A stretch of DNA of 64,000 nt, from NCBI GenBank assembly GCA_016280445.1, contig JAEEGS010000038.1:33780-97779 (forward strand), in the 5' to 3' direction. The DNA comes from Bacteroidaceae bacterium (GTDB lineage: Bacteria > Bacteroidota > Bacteroidia > Bacteroidales > Bacteroidaceae). The translations under genes and the position numbers were made by a program. Under the pieces are notes generated by a model that saw only the letters and a list, made by a program, of their open reading frames with translations, was not told where the DNA came from and did no database searches. Below, one piece after another: positions 27,500 through 37,610 of this stretch. How positions within the stretch are numbered: the first letter of the stretch is position 1; the number at the start of each line of letters is the position of its first letter.

Positions 27500-29956
27500 A
27501 TGGGAAAGAAGAAAGACGGACTTCTGAAGTCAGGCATCAACAAGCGGGAATTGACAGAAATGCTGATGAACTACTTGCAGGAACATGCGGGTGAGGCATT
27601 TACCGTCAAGCGGCTTTTTAGAGTTCTCAACCTGACGAATCATCCTCTGAAGATGCTGTGCATGGAAGTGCTGAACGAAATGCTGGACAGTGGTTACATC
27701 ACTCGCGACCACGATGGTAACATCGTGTTCAATCAACTGTCCCATACGGTGGAAGGGACGTTCAATCGTACCATAGGAGGACGTAATTATGTGGACACCG
27801 ACGATGGAATGGGCATTTCCATCTATGATGAAGACACCCATCATGCTCTGCCGGGCGACCGTGTGCTGGTGGGCATCCATGCGAAGAAATACGGCAACCA
27901 TAAGGTGCATGGTGAAGTGATAGAGATTGTGAAGCGGCGGGAGAAACCCTTCGTGGGCACATTGGACGTGCAGCATAGCGTAGCGTTTCTCATCATTCCA
28001 TCGGGCATTTTGCAGAGAGACATCCTCATTCCGGTCGAAAAATTGAAAGGGGCAAAGAATGGACAGAAAGTGGTGGTGAAAGTGAACGATTGGCCGATGG
28101 AAGCGAGAAATCCAATCGGTGAGGTGATAGATGTGCTGGGTGAGGCGGGCGAAAACAACACGGAGATGCATGCCATTCTTGCAGAGTACGGCTTGCCATA
28201 CAAGTATCCAGAGAATGTGGAGGCGGCTGCCAATAAAATATCCGATGGAATCACCGAGGAGGAAATTGCTCAGCGTGAAGATTTTCGAGAGACCTTCACC
28301 ATCACCATCGACCCGCGCGATGCCAAGGACTTCGACGATGCGCTTTCCATCAAGAAAATCCGCGATGGAATTTGGGAAGTGGGTGTACACATCGCCGATG
28401 TGAGTCACTATGTGCTTGAGGGTTCCGTCATTGATGTGGAGGCACAACAGCGCGCCACGTCCATCTATCTGGTGGACAGAACCATCCCGATGCTGCCTGA
28501 ACATTTGTGCAACAAACTTTGTTCCCTCCGTCCCAACGAGGAAAAGTTGACCTTCTCTGTCATATTCGAGATGAACGAGGAGGCGGAAGTGCTCGCGCAC
28601 CGCATCAAGCACACGGTCATCAAGTCTTGTCGCCGCTACACCTACGAGGAGGTGCAGTATCTGCTTGAGCAGAATGGTGAGGCCGCTGAGTGTGAGATGA
28701 TTAGAAAGGGTGAGGCGAAACCCACACAACCCATTCCGGCGCAGGAAGTGTTGCCAGACACCGAACTCAATGCCTTCCGCGACCAATTGCCGGCCATCGA
28801 CCCTGCGAAGGTGCCTGTCACGCCAGTGCCAGAGGACCATCGCACAGGAGAGTATGCCGATGAACTCATCACGCTCAACCGCATGGCACATAAACTGCGT
28901 GAGGAAAGATTTGTGGAGGGTGCCATCAACTTCGACCGGGAAGAGCCTCGTTTCGAGATTGATGAGAAGGGGAAGCCCATTCGTGTATATTTCAAGAATG
29001 CCAAAGATGCAAACAAACTCATTGAGGAATTCATGCTTTTGGCCAACCGGACGGTGGCGGAAAGTGTCGGTGTGGTCAGGAAGGGTCAACACCCCAAGAC
29101 CCTGCCTTATCGTATTCACGAACAGCCTGACATGAACAAATTGGAGAATCTTGCAGATATGGCCTCTCGTTTTGGTTTCCATGTCATTACGCAAGGTAAA
29201 AACTCCGATGTAGCGCATAGCATCAACAATTTGCTGCGTGATGTGCGTGGCAACCGCATTCAGAATCTCATTGAGATGGCCTCTCTCCGAGCCATGCAGA
29301 AGGCATGCTATTCCACTTACAACATTGGCCACTATGGTCTTGGCTTTGACTATTACACCCACTTCACCTCACCCATCCGTCGTTATCCCGACCTGATGGT
29401 GCACCGTTTGCTCACACGTTATGAGCGGGGAAGTGCTTCCGCCAGTCAAAAGAAGTATGAAAACCTCTGCCAACACTCTTCACAAATGGAGCAACTGGCT
29501 GCTACAGCAGAGCGTGCCAGCATCAAGTACAAGCAGGTGGAGTTCATGTCGGATAAATTGGGTGAGGAGTTTGATGCCCACATCAGCGGAGTGACTGAGT
29601 TTGGCATCTATGCCGAGATAGACGAGAATCATTGCGAAGGACTCATTGCTGTACGCTATCTCGGTGACGACACCTTCTACTTCGATGACAAGAACTATTG
29701 CTTGGTTGGTCGTCAGACGCATCAGGTCTATTCTCTTGGCGATGCCGTCCGTATCAAGGTTGTTCATGCCGACCTTCCCCGCAAGCAACTCAACTACGAA
29801 CTGGTCAAACAGATGTCCTCTGCCACTTCCGACCGACCAACTCCCGTACCGTTCTATACCTCTTTCGTTGATAAAGACCACAAAAAAGAGCCTCGCAAAA
29901 CAGGCAAGGCTCCTAAGTTGGACAGAAAGAAAGGAAAAAGGAGCAAGAGGCGTTGA
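27500..29956 (+). CDS. rnr: Ribonuclease R
   Basis: A 3'-5' exoribonuclease that degrades structured RNA. From the start at 27500 (MGKKKDGLLKSG) it is 818 residues; the frame is open to 27428 but those residues precede the promoter. A winged-helix N-terminus (LTEMLMNYLQEHAGEAFTVKRLFRVL) is followed by two cold-shock domains, the RNB core with DPRDAKDFDDAL (metal Asps) and HFTSPIRRYPDLMVHRLL, and an S1 domain (EFDAHISGVTEFGIYAEI). A short basic tail ends KGKRSKRR. The last codons form half of the terminator stem. Confidence 0.96.
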   Translation: MGKKKDGLLKSGINKRELTEMLMNYLQEHAGEAFTVKRLFRVLNLTNHPLKMLCMEVLNEMLDSGYITRDHDGNIVFNQLSHTVEGTFNRTIGGRNYVDTDDGMGISIYDEDTHHALPGDRVLVGIHAKKYGNHKVHGEVIEIVKRREKPFVGTLDVQHSVAFLIIPSGILQRDILIPVEKLKGAKNGQKVVVKVNDWPMEARNPIGEVIDVLGEAGENNTEMHAILAEYGLPYKYPENVEAAANKISDGITEEEIAQREDFRETFTITIDPRDAKDFDDALSIKKIRDGIWEVGVHIADVSHYVLEGSVIDVEAQQRATSIYLVDRTIPMLPEHLCNKLCSLRPNEEKLTFSVIFEMNEEAEVLAHRIKHTVIKSCRRYTYEEVQYLLEQNGEAAECEMIRKGEAKPTQPIPAQEVLPDTELNAFRDQLPAIDPAKVPVTPVPEDHRTGEYADELITLNRMAHKLREERFVEGAINFDREEPRFEIDEKGKPIRVYFKNAKDANKLIEEFMLLANRTVAESVGVVRKGQHPKTLPYRIHEQPDMNKLENLADMASRFGFHVITQGKNSDVAHSINNLLRDVRGNRIQNLIEMASLRAMQKACYSTYNIGHYGLGFDYYTHFTSPIRRYPDLMVHRLLTRYERGSASASQKKYENLCQHSSQMEQLAATAERASIKYKQVEFMSDKLGEEFDAHISGVTEFGIYAEIDENHCEGLIAVRYLGDDTFYFDDKNYCLVGRQTHQVYSLGDAVRIKVVHADLPRKQLNYELVKQMSSATSDRPTPVPFYTSFVDKDHKKEPRKTGKAPKLDRKKGKRSKRR

Positions 29957-29976
29957 TGCCTCTTGCTCCTTTTTTT
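29940..29976. terminator. Terminator built into the end of rnr
   Basis: GGAGCAAGAGGC (29940-29951) and GCCTCTTGCTCC (29958-29969) form a perfect 12-bp stem with loop GTTGAT, then seven T. The rnr stop codon (29954-29956) is in the loop. An A-run on the other side makes it usable from the convergent DUF5686 gene as well. Confidence 0.93.
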
Positions 29977-30005
29977 GTTTAATGACTTCTTTTTAAAGAC
30001 GTGTG

Positions 30006-32567
30006 TTAGAACTTGAAGTCAACAGCAAAACGGATGCCGTTCTTCTTCAGTTTGTCACCTCCGTAGATGTCGGGCATGTCGTTGTAGGACAAGCGGCGAA
30101 CATACTGTACCGTGATGACTTTGAAGATGTTGCTGATGCCGACAGAGAGTTCCATGTAAGGCTTGTTCCCCATCACGAAGGATGTCTGATGTCTGTCTCT
30201 GGTAGGGAAGACAAACAGGTCGTTATCTCCTGTCTGCTTGAAGGGGTTGTTACGGTCGGACAGGTGTCCGTAGAGCATCTTGAAGCCAATGTACTCACGC
30301 AGTTTCATCTTTTTCAACAGCGGGACGCGGTTGAGAAGCTTTCCGTCGAAACTCCAGTTGATGAACAGCGAGGCGTAACTGTCGTTAAGGAACTCCATGT
30401 TACGCAGCATGTTGAACGACCAACTGTCGAACTGCACGAAGTAGGAGAGGTTTGACTGAGGTGTGAAGAGCATGGGGAAAGGCACCTTGTTCCACTGGTG
30501 ACCACCCTTCAGATAAGCCTCAATGCTTCCGCAAGCGCCTGGCAACCAGAACTTCTTGAAGATAGTGGCTTCGGTGATGTTGTAGTTATATTGTCCATCC
30601 ATGAAGCCGTCAATGCCTATTGTGTGTTCCAATGTGAAGATGGGGGCATCTTTGTTGATGGGGAGGCGTTGCTGCTTGCTGTTGATGAATGTCTCGCGTG
30701 GTGCATAGCGGAACCCCACTTTCACGTCGCTGGTTCTGATGTGGGGAATGATGGTCTCAATGCCGTTGTTGTAATCGCCATTGCGCAGGTAAACGAGTTT
30801 GCCAGTGGGGGTGAGTTTGGAGTGATCCAGTGCGGCTGACCAAGTGATGTTGTTATTGGTCTCATACTGGTACTTCAACTTCAGGTCGTTCACATACATC
30901 ATCTGATCCACCTTGCTGGTCTTGAAGGAACTGTACATATTGTCCTTCGTGGTGCCTGAATATTTGTCCACAGGCGACATGTCATCGTACATGTAAGAGG
31001 CGATGATGCTACGACGAGGAAACTCGTGTGCCATGTATTTCTTCTTGTTGAAGGAGTATTCCACTTCTGCCTTATACTTCCACTTGCTGTCCTTGGCGCC
31101 GTAGGCTCCGTAACCGCGCAGGAAAAGGTGGGGTGAAAGATTACCCGTCGTCTGCAGACTTCCTTGGTAGCGCCAGCCGTCAATCTCGTTGTGAGAAACG
31201 ATGGCATTGAGCGGGAGGAAGTCAATCTTGTTGGGTTTCGGGGTCAACTCGATAGAGTTCTCGACCACAGCCGTGAGGAGGAACTTCTTGAAGGCTCCGA
31301 GGTCATTGTTGATTTTATCCACACCATTGCTGAGGTGGCTTTCTGAGTTGGTCAGCTGAATGGGACGGATGGAGGCCCAATAGGTGGAGTCCTTGAACTC
31401 GGCATCGGCCATCACACGCTCCGTTTGCGGCGACTTGAAGGCCTTCTTGTCCGTGATGGGGTTGAAGTTGTAGTTGCTGTAGCTGGTGTAGCGTTGGCAT
31501 TGGAACTTAATGGCTCCATAGAGACCGCTCAGTTCCACCACCATGTTGTCCACTTTCATCACGCGTTCTCCTGTGGGCAACGTCATGAAGTCTTGAATAA
31601 CCATGAGGTTGTCCACGAAGTTTACACCTGAGTTGTTAGGAATGTTCAACACGGCGCGCTTCACTTGGTTTAGTTTGTCGTCGGTGATGAAGAGGTGACC
31701 GGAGAAACCGAAGTCCTGCGTGTTATTAGGCAAGAAGATTACGTCGATGCACCGCTCGTTGTCCACCATGATGGTGTCTTGGATGTAATAATGGTAGAAG
31801 CCAATGGCCTCGCTGGTGGAGATAGGACTGATGAACGGGTGTTGAAGCAGGCGCACATTGTCCTTGTAGATGTCCACGTCAGTGAAGATATCCTTGATGA
31901 GTGAGGTGATCATGTCGCCCGACGAGAGCATCGACTGGAAACCATCGCTGCGCTTGGCGTGGATGGTGGTTTTCACCGTCTTAGGATTCTTGCGGTAGTT
32001 CTCCTCTGAGGAGGTTTCCTCCACCATAATAGGCAGAATCAACTTACCTGTCTCAGGGCAGATTTCAGACAGCAGGGTGTCTTTCGTTCCCTTGATGTCA
32101 TTGTAGGAGAAAGTCTTTTTCTCGTACTTGTCGAAGTGGTAGAAGTCTTTCTCCTTGATATCGCTCAACCGTTTGTTGGCGATGACCTTGCGCATGAGGT
32201 CAACGGCAGGGTTGTTCTTGCGTGAATAGTGAATCTTGGACTTCTTCACCACCACCTCGCCCAGCAAGATGTCATCGCTGTACATCTTGATGATCTGGCC
32301 ACGGATCTCCTGCCTGCCGCGTGGCACCGTAACGGTGACGGGTTTGTAGCCGAGAGAGGTGATTTCGAACTTGCTGTAGTTGTTGAGGATGGGGAGAACG
32401 AAGTTACCGTCGATGTCAGTTGAACGTCCTTCCGATGTGCCAATATACTTTACGGCAGCAAAGGGGATGGGCTCGCCATTGGCGGCATCAATCACTTGGC
32501 CGTAGAACTGCGCTTTCACTGCCACGGCGAAGAGCACAAGCAGAAATGAAACGGATAACTTTTTCAT
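30006..32567 (-). CDS. DUF5686 outer-membrane protein with carboxypeptidase-like regulatory domain
   Basis: An 853-residue protein. Signal peptide MKKLSVSFLLVLFAVAVKAQ. Residues 22-100 form a CarboxypepD_reg-like beta sandwich (YGQVIDAANGEPIPFAAVKYIGTSEGRSTDIDGNFVLP). DUF5686 fills the rest and ends as a C-terminal barrel with KKNGIRFAVDFKF. It resembles TonB receptors at the N-terminus but lacks a plug and TonB box. Cargo is unknown. It starts 2 bases after the gpmI stop, so the two are one operon. Confidence 0.88.
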   Translation of the reverse strand: MKKLSVSFLLVLFAVAVKAQFYGQVIDAANGEPIPFAAVKYIGTSEGRSTDIDGNFVLPILNNYSKFEITSLGYKPVTVTVPRGRQEIRGQIIKMYSDDILLGEVVVKKSKIHYSRKNNPAVDLMRKVIANKRLSDIKEKDFYHFDKYEKKTFSYNDIKGTKDTLLSEICPETGKLILPIMVEETSSEENYRKNPKTVKTTIHAKRSDGFQSMLSSGDMITSLIKDIFTDVDIYKDNVRLLQHPFISPISTSEAIGFYHYYIQDTIMVDNERCIDVIFLPNNTQDFGFSGHLFITDDKLNQVKRAVLNIPNNSGVNFVDNLMVIQDFMTLPTGERVMKVDNMVVELSGLYGAIKFQCQRYTSYSNYNFNPITDKKAFKSPQTERVMADAEFKDSTYWASIRPIQLTNSESHLSNGVDKINNDLGAFKKFLLTAVVENSIELTPKPNKIDFLPLNAIVSHNEIDGWRYQGSLQTTGNLSPHLFLRGYGAYGAKDSKWKYKAEVEYSFNKKKYMAHEFPRRSIIASYMYDDMSPVDKYSGTTKDNMYSSFKTSKVDQMMYVNDLKLKYQYETNNNITWSAALDHSKLTPTGKLVYLRNGDYNNGIETIIPHIRTSDVKVGFRYAPRETFINSKQQRLPINKDAPIFTLEHTIGIDGFMDGQYNYNITEATIFKKFWLPGACGSIEAYLKGGHQWNKVPFPMLFTPQSNLSYFVQFDSWSFNMLRNMEFLNDSYASLFINWSFDGKLLNRVPLLKKMKLREYIGFKMLYGHLSDRNNPFKQTGDNDLFVFPTRDRHQTSFVMGNKPYMELSVGISNIFKVITVQYVRRLSYNDMPDIYGGDKLKKNGIRFAVDFKF

Positions 32568-32569
32568 AT

Positions 32570-34105
32570 TTAGTCTTCAATCAGGCAGTTGCCGGTCATC
32601 TCCTTGGGCTGTTCCAAGCCCATGATGTGGAGGATGGAAGGAGCGACGTCGGCCAGCACACCGTTCTTCACGGCGGCGTTCTTGTTCTCCGTCACATAGA
32701 TGAACGGAACGGCGTTGAGTGAGTGAGCGGTATTGGGGGTGCCATCAGCGTTGAGTGCGTTGTCAGCATTGCCGTGGTCGGCGATGATGATGGTTTCATA
32801 ATCCATGCTCTTGGCAGTTTCCACCACTTCGTTCACACACTGGTCGATAGCCTTCACGGCAGCCTCGATGGCAGGATATACACCTGTGTGACCCACCATG
32901 TCACCATTGGCGAAGTTCACCACAATCCAGTCGTATTTGTTGGTCTTGAGAGCCTCTACCAACTTGTCTTTCACCTCGAAGGCCGACATTTCTGGCTTCA
33001 GGTCGTAGGTGGCAACCTTTGGAGAGTTCACGAGGATGCGGTCTTCTCCCTCAAATGGCTCTTCACGGCCACCGTTGAAGAAGAAGGTCACATGCGCATA
33101 CTTCTCAGTTTCAGCTGTGTGCAACTGCTTCAGGCCCTTGCTGGCGATGTACTCGCCAAGCGTGTTCTCCACGTTCTCCTTGGGGAAGATGATGTGCACA
33201 CCTGTGAAAGAAGCGTCGTATGGAGTCATGCAGTAGTATTGCAGACCTGGGATGGTCTTCATGCCCTGCTCTTCCATGTCCTTTTGTGTCAGCACGATGG
33301 TGAGTTCCTTCGCGCGGTCGTTGCGGTAGTTGTAGAAGATGACCACATCACCTTCTTTGATGCGACCGTCCACGTTGCAGTTGATGAGTGGCTCCATGAA
33401 CTCGTCCGTGTTCTTGTGCTCTTCCGTGTGGCTGTCGTAACAAGACTGCACACCTTCCACCATGTCAGCCACCTCGCGGCCCTTGCCGTGAACGAGTTGG
33501 TCGTAAGCCACCTTGATGCGATCCCAGCGCTTGTCGCGGTCCATCGCATAGAAACGGCCAATGATAGAAGCAATGGCACCCACACCCACTTCGTCAATGT
33601 GCTTCTGCAAGTCAGCAATGAAGCCCTTGCCCGACTTCGGGTCGGTGTCGCGACCGTCCATGAAACAGTGTACATAGCAGTTCTCGATGCCATACACCTT
33701 GGCGATGTCGATGAGTTTCAGAATGTGGTTGAATGCTGAGTGAACGCCGCCCGTTGACGTCAAGCCCATGAGGTGAACGCTCTTGCCATTCTCCTTTGCA
33801 TAACTGTAAGCAGACTTGATTTCAGGGTTCTCCAAGATGGAGTTGTCGGCACAGGCACGGTTAATCTTCACCAAGTCTTGATACACGATGCGTCCGGCAC
33901 CGATGTTGAGGTGTCCCACTTCCGAGTTACCCATCTGTCCATCGGGCAGACCCACGTTCTCACCGCTTGCCTGCAACTCAGAGTGTGGATAATTTGCGTT
34001 CAGATAGTCCATGTAAGGTGTTGGTGTCTGATAAATCACGTCTCCCTTACTCTTGTCACCGATTCCCCAACCATCGAGAATCATCAAAAGTGCTTTCTTT
34101 GCCAT
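32570..34105 (-). CDS. gpmI: 2,3-bisphosphoglycerate-independent phosphoglycerate mutase
   Basis: Interconverts 3- and 2-phosphoglycerate in glycolysis. The 511 residues have the metal motif [10 protein letters not shown] at the start, the phosphoserine site [36 protein letters not shown], and the late metal motifs MVGHTG and [12 protein letters not shown]. Mn-dependent alkaline phosphatase superfamily. It has its own promoter at 34171-34178 and is co-transcribed with the DUF5686 gene. Confidence 0.97.
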   Translation of the reverse strand: MAKKALLMILDGWGIGDKSKGDVIYQTPTPYMDYLNANYPHSELQASGENVGLPDGQMGNSEVGHLNIGAGRIVYQDLVKINRACADNSILENPEIKSAYSYAKENGKSVHLMGLTSTGGVHSAFNHILKLIDIAKVYGIENCYVHCFMDGRDTDPKSGKGFIADLQKHIDEVGVGAIASIIGRFYAMDRDKRWDRIKVAYDQLVHGKGREVADMVEGVQSCYDSHTEEHKNTDEFMEPLINCNVDGRIKEGDVVIFYNYRNDRAKELTIVLTQKDMEEQGMKTIPGLQYYCMTPYDASFTGVHIIFPKENVENTLGEYIASKGLKQLHTAETEKYAHVTFFFNGGREEPFEGEDRILVNSPKVATYDLKPEMSAFEVKDKLVEALKTNKYDWIVVNFANGDMVGHTGVYPAIEAAVKAIDQCVNEVVETAKSMDYETIIIADHGNADNALNADGTPNTAHSLNAVPFIYVTENKNAAVKNGVLADVAPSILHIMGLEQPKEMTGNCLIED

Positions 34106-34170
34106 AATAATCGTATATTTTAATGTGTTAAAATCAAGAACTCAAAGCGCAAACACACGCTTACAAGGTG

Positions 34171-34178
34171 CAAAGTTA
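34171..34178 (-). promoter_or_regulatory. -7 box TAACTTTG for gpmI
   Basis: An exact TAnnTTTG on the minus strand, 65 bases before the gpmI start. The -33 is not clear. Confidence 0.6.
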
Positions 34179-34294
34179 GGAAAAAGGGATGAAATAAAAG
34201 CCTTATTCATAAAGATTAACCCTTTTTGAGGAGTAAATGCCGTGTTTACTGACTAAAAAGCAGTGTTTTGTCAATGGTTTACATTTTTTCTTTG

Positions 34295-34302
34295 TACCTT
34301 TG
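34295..34302 (+). promoter_or_regulatory. -7 box TACCTTTG for lemA
   Basis: An exact TAnnTTTG, 33 bases before the lemA start. A TTTTG at 34266-34270 lies 24 bases upstream, a little too far for the standard -33. Confidence 0.55.
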
Positions 34303-34335
34303 TGGCGTTAAAAGTGATACAAAAAAGAAGAGATA

Positions 34336-34914
34336 ATGATTGCAGAGATTCTAATTACGTTAGGGGTGTTGGTTCTTGTGGCTGCCCCCATCGTTTGGTG
34401 GTTCGTCAAGACACAGAACGAACTGGTGAACCTGGACGAAAAGTGCAAAAACGCACTCAGTCAGATTGAGGTGCAACTCAACTCGCGTTGGGATGCCTTG
34501 ATGGCCATGGCGCAGGCTGCTTCAGCCTATGCGAAGCATGAGAGTGAGACGCTTATTCAGGTCATTGCGAGTCGTCGGGGCGTCGAAGTGAGGACCGCTG
34601 CCGATGTGAACGAGCAGCAGGATGCCTTCTCGGAGGTGTTGAGCCGTCTGATGGCCGTGAACGAGGCCTATCCCGAGTTGCAGGCGTCGGGCTTGTACAA
34701 GCAGACCATGGACAGCATCGCAGAATATGAGGAGAACGTGCGCATGTCACGCATGATTTACAACGACACGGCCACCCGCTTCAACCGCTATGTGCGTCAG
34801 TGGCCATCCAGCATGGTGGCTGGTCAGCAGCACTTTGTGGTGCGCGACTATCTGATGGTGGACGATAAGGGCAAGCGAAAGATGCCGGAACTGTTTGCGG
34901 AAGAAAAGGCATGA
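34336..34914 (+). CDS. LemA family protein
   Basis: A 192-residue protein anchored by one N-terminal helix (IAEILITLGVLVLVAAPIVWWF) with a helical bundle on the far side, as in the Thermotoga LemA structure. Hallmarks are NELVNLDEKCKNALSQIEVQLNSRWDAL and YNDTATRFNRYVRQWPSS. Biochemical role is unsettled. Its last 4 bases (ATGA) overlap the DUF2207 gene, a frequent pairing in bacteria, which suggests the two work together at the membrane. Confidence 0.93.
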   Translation: MIAEILITLGVLVLVAAPIVWWFVKTQNELVNLDEKCKNALSQIEVQLNSRWDALMAMAQAASAYAKHESETLIQVIASRRGVEVRTAADVNEQQDAFSEVLSRLMAVNEAYPELQASGLYKQTMDSIAEYEENVRMSRMIYNDTATRFNRYVRQWPSSMVAGQQHFVVRDYLMVDDKGKRKMPELFAEEKA

Positions 34915-36908
34915 TGAAGAAAAAGATAATGAGATTGGCGGCTATGCCCTTCATGACTGTTCTCTTCATGCTCTTTTCCGCAGTCCCTCTGGCAGCACAG
35001 CATCAGTTAGACTCGGTGTTTGTGTTGGTGAGGTTGAAGGATGACGGCAGTGCACGTGTGACCGAGCGGCGTGATGCCCACATGAGTGAGCAAGGTACGG
35101 AAGGTTTTATCACCTTCAACAACATGGGTGACATCGAGGTGAAGGATTTGAGCGTGTATGACGAGGAGAACACGGAATTTGTGGTTGAGGAGAAGTGGGA
35201 CGTGAATCGCAGCCGTGAACAGAAGACGGGCAGATGTGGTTATCACTACACCAACGAGGGTGTGGAAATCTGTTGGGGCATCGGTAAGGCAGGGAAGCGC
35301 AGTTACTATATCAGTTACACGCTCACCCATCTGGTGAAGGCTTATGACGATTATGATGGTTTCTGCCATTCCTTCTATGAGGCAGCCAACTCGCCAGCCA
35401 CCTTTGGCATGGTGAGCATCATGATGGATGTGGACACGCTCACCAAGAAGGATGCCCGCATTTGGACGTTCGGCTACGATGGATGGAAGGGCCATGGTCG
35501 CAACTATGTGTGGGCACGAACGGAAGATGATAGTTTTATGCGCAATGGCGATGCCATCATCGTGCTCATGGAGATAGAGAAGGGTATGCTGCATCCCGAC
35601 GTGCAGAAAGAAGGCACGTTCAAGGAATTGGTGAAACGTCCTGCTTTCGTCGATAGTGAATACGATATCGAAGTGGCCATGGGCGACACTTTGGAGGGTG
35701 GTGTTGCACGCAGTTCGCTGATGGGCGGCGAAGTGGGCTCAGGACATGAAGGAACGCCCCAATTTTCCTATTCTGCCGATAATGACGGCGGCGGATACAG
35801 TTGGGAACTGATTGGTGGATTCCTCGTGATCATAGGACTCATTGCTTGGGCTGCCAGAGACCCTATCCAGTCGAGCATTGCTGAGAAAAAGATGATGAAA
35901 CAAAGAGCCAAGCACTTGATGCAACTGATGGGCGGCAAGAAGTGGAACGAACTGCCTTACTGGCGCGCATTGCCCATGCAAGGTAACCTGTTGGCATCGA
36001 GCAGTGTGTTGGCCTCTGTGCAGCATACCTTGCAGGCATCGGGCAACCCCATCAAAGGTGTTGAGTTCAGTGTGCAGCATCTCTACGAGGCGTTCATCCT
36101 CCGCATGTTCTACAAGGGCGGTATCACCCTCGACTACGACACCGACAAGCATGGAAAGACTCGTCAACTCTTCCGCATCAAGGAACCTGTTAAGCCTGAG
36201 AAGCGACCCGATCTCGATGTAACGAAGAATACCATCAGCATTCATTCCCTTTATGGTGTCCGACGCCGTGAGGTGGAATGGCAATACAAGGGCTTGATAC
36301 ATGATGAAGGCATCCAGTATATGTTGCATGATTTGCTTTATAAAGCGGCCAATGACGACCACCTCTTGCAGCCTGACGAGTTGAGGACTTATGTGAATAA
36401 GAACCTTGAACGGCTGCGGCCAATGGCGGATGCACTCTACATGGTTGCAGGAAGCCGCATGAACGATGCAACCCTTCAGGCAGATGAGGTGCAGCAGGTG
36501 GTGGGTTTTGTCCACTATCTCAAGGACTTCTCGCTTGTAGGAGAAAGGCATATCGGGGAGGTAAATCTCTGGAAGGAGTTCCTCGTTTTTGCATCCTTCT
36601 ATGGTATTGCCGATCAGGTACGTAAGGACATGATGAGGGTGGCACCTGACACGACTAAGCTCGATCAGTTCCTCCCGCCGCATCAGGTGATGGAAGACTT
36701 CAAGCCTATCACGACGGCACTTGCCAGCACCCTCTACACTGCACGGATGTACGAGACAGCGTATGAACGTGAACAACGCCGTGCCTCTTCTTATAGTGAC
36801 CATGATTACAGTTCACACAGTTACTCCAGCAGTAGTGGTGGCGGCGGACACAGCAGCCACTCTGGTGGTGGCGGTCACTCTGGCGGTGGCGGCAGTGGCT
36901 TCAGATAG
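34911..36908 (+). CDS. DUF2207 membrane protein with Gly/His/Ser-rich tail
   Basis: A 665-residue protein. A signal peptide (to about LAAQ) is followed by a large extracytoplasmic beta domain of the DUF2207 type (DSVFVLVRLKDDGSARVTERRDAHM). A transmembrane helix (about 304-322, SWELIGGFLVIIGLIAWAA) and a cytoplasmic region follow. The last 30 residues are SSSSGGGGHSSHSGGGGH-type low complexity, common in DUF2207 and perhaps metal-binding. Translation is coupled to lemA by ATGA. Confidence 0.88.
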   Translation: MMKKKIMRLAAMPFMTVLFMLFSAVPLAAQHQLDSVFVLVRLKDDGSARVTERRDAHMSEQGTEGFITFNNMGDIEVKDLSVYDEENTEFVVEEKWDVNRSREQKTGRCGYHYTNEGVEICWGIGKAGKRSYYISYTLTHLVKAYDDYDGFCHSFYEAANSPATFGMVSIMMDVDTLTKKDARIWTFGYDGWKGHGRNYVWARTEDDSFMRNGDAIIVLMEIEKGMLHPDVQKEGTFKELVKRPAFVDSEYDIEVAMGDTLEGGVARSSLMGGEVGSGHEGTPQFSYSADNDGGGYSWELIGGFLVIIGLIAWAARDPIQSSIAEKKMMKQRAKHLMQLMGGKKWNELPYWRALPMQGNLLASSSVLASVQHTLQASGNPIKGVEFSVQHLYEAFILRMFYKGGITLDYDTDKHGKTRQLFRIKEPVKPEKRPDLDVTKNTISIHSLYGVRRREVEWQYKGLIHDEGIQYMLHDLLYKAANDDHLLQPDELRTYVNKNLERLRPMADALYMVAGSRMNDATLQADEVQQVVGFVHYLKDFSLVGERHIGEVNLWKEFLVFASFYGIADQVRKDMMRVAPDTTKLDQFLPPHQVMEDFKPITTALASTLYTARMYETAYEREQRRASSYSDHDYSSHSYSSSSGGGGHSSHSGGGGHSGGGGSGFR

Positions 36909-36928
36909 AAAATAATAAGAATGACAAT

Positions 36929-37585
36929 ATGGATATACAAGAATTATCTGATGGCATCCTGAAAAAAAGCCTTGTCGGCCTGCTGATAGTGCTTGGTGTA
37001 GGTGTAGGATGTTTCGTCTTTACCCCTTCACCGCCTGATTCGGTGGTGATGCTTGACAACACCTCGGGTGACACTATTGCCACAGTGGCAGGCGTTGCCA
37101 TGGGTTTGTGTTGTTGTCCGGGCTTCCTGTGCATCTTCATCAAGAAGCTGCGTTTCCCCATGCTCATCATCGTGAGTTTTATCCTGTTGCTCTTCCTTAC
37201 GGCCGTGTGCCTCGACCATGCCTACATGAACCTGAACTATGCGTTGTCGAAGGATAAGTCGCCTGTGGAACGGACTTGTGTCATCACCCATCACAAGCAC
37301 AACCGGAGCACGCACATCAACCGGCAGCACCGCAGGGGCAAGACCGTGTTTGGCGACGAGAAGGAGTATGTGACAGAGTCTGAAGAGACGACCGACGAGT
37401 TCATCCTGAAATTCCGGTTTCTCGACGAAGGTAAAAAAGCGACCGAACATGTCATCAGCCGCGACAACGCTTTTGAGTTCTATAACCGTGTTTACGAGGG
37501 TGACACCTGTGTTGCCTACATCCTGACGGGTGCCTTTGGCATCGACTACGTGGCCGATATGCGTGTGAAACGGCGTGGTCGCTAA
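36929..37585 (+). CDS. Hypothetical membrane protein
   Basis: A 218-residue protein with no recognised family. Two or three hydrophobic segments lie within residues 14-100 (SLVGLLIVLGVGVGCFVF, TVAGVAMGLCCCPGFLCIFI, FPMLIIVSFILLLFLTAVCL), followed by a soluble C-terminal half rich in His, Lys and Glu. It follows the DUF2207 gene by 20 bases, so it is probably in the lemA operon. Confidence 0.7.
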   Translation: MDIQELSDGILKKSLVGLLIVLGVGVGCFVFTPSPPDSVVMLDNTSGDTIATVAGVAMGLCCCPGFLCIFIKKLRFPMLIIVSFILLLFLTAVCLDHAYMNLNYALSKDKSPVERTCVITHHKHNRSTHINRQHRRGKTVFGDEKEYVTESEETTDEFILKFRFLDEGKKATEHVISRDNAFEFYNRVYEGDTCVAYILTGAFGIDYVADMRVKRRGR

Positions 37586-37610
37586 CTTTTAAATCCTAAC
37601 TTCTAACTCC

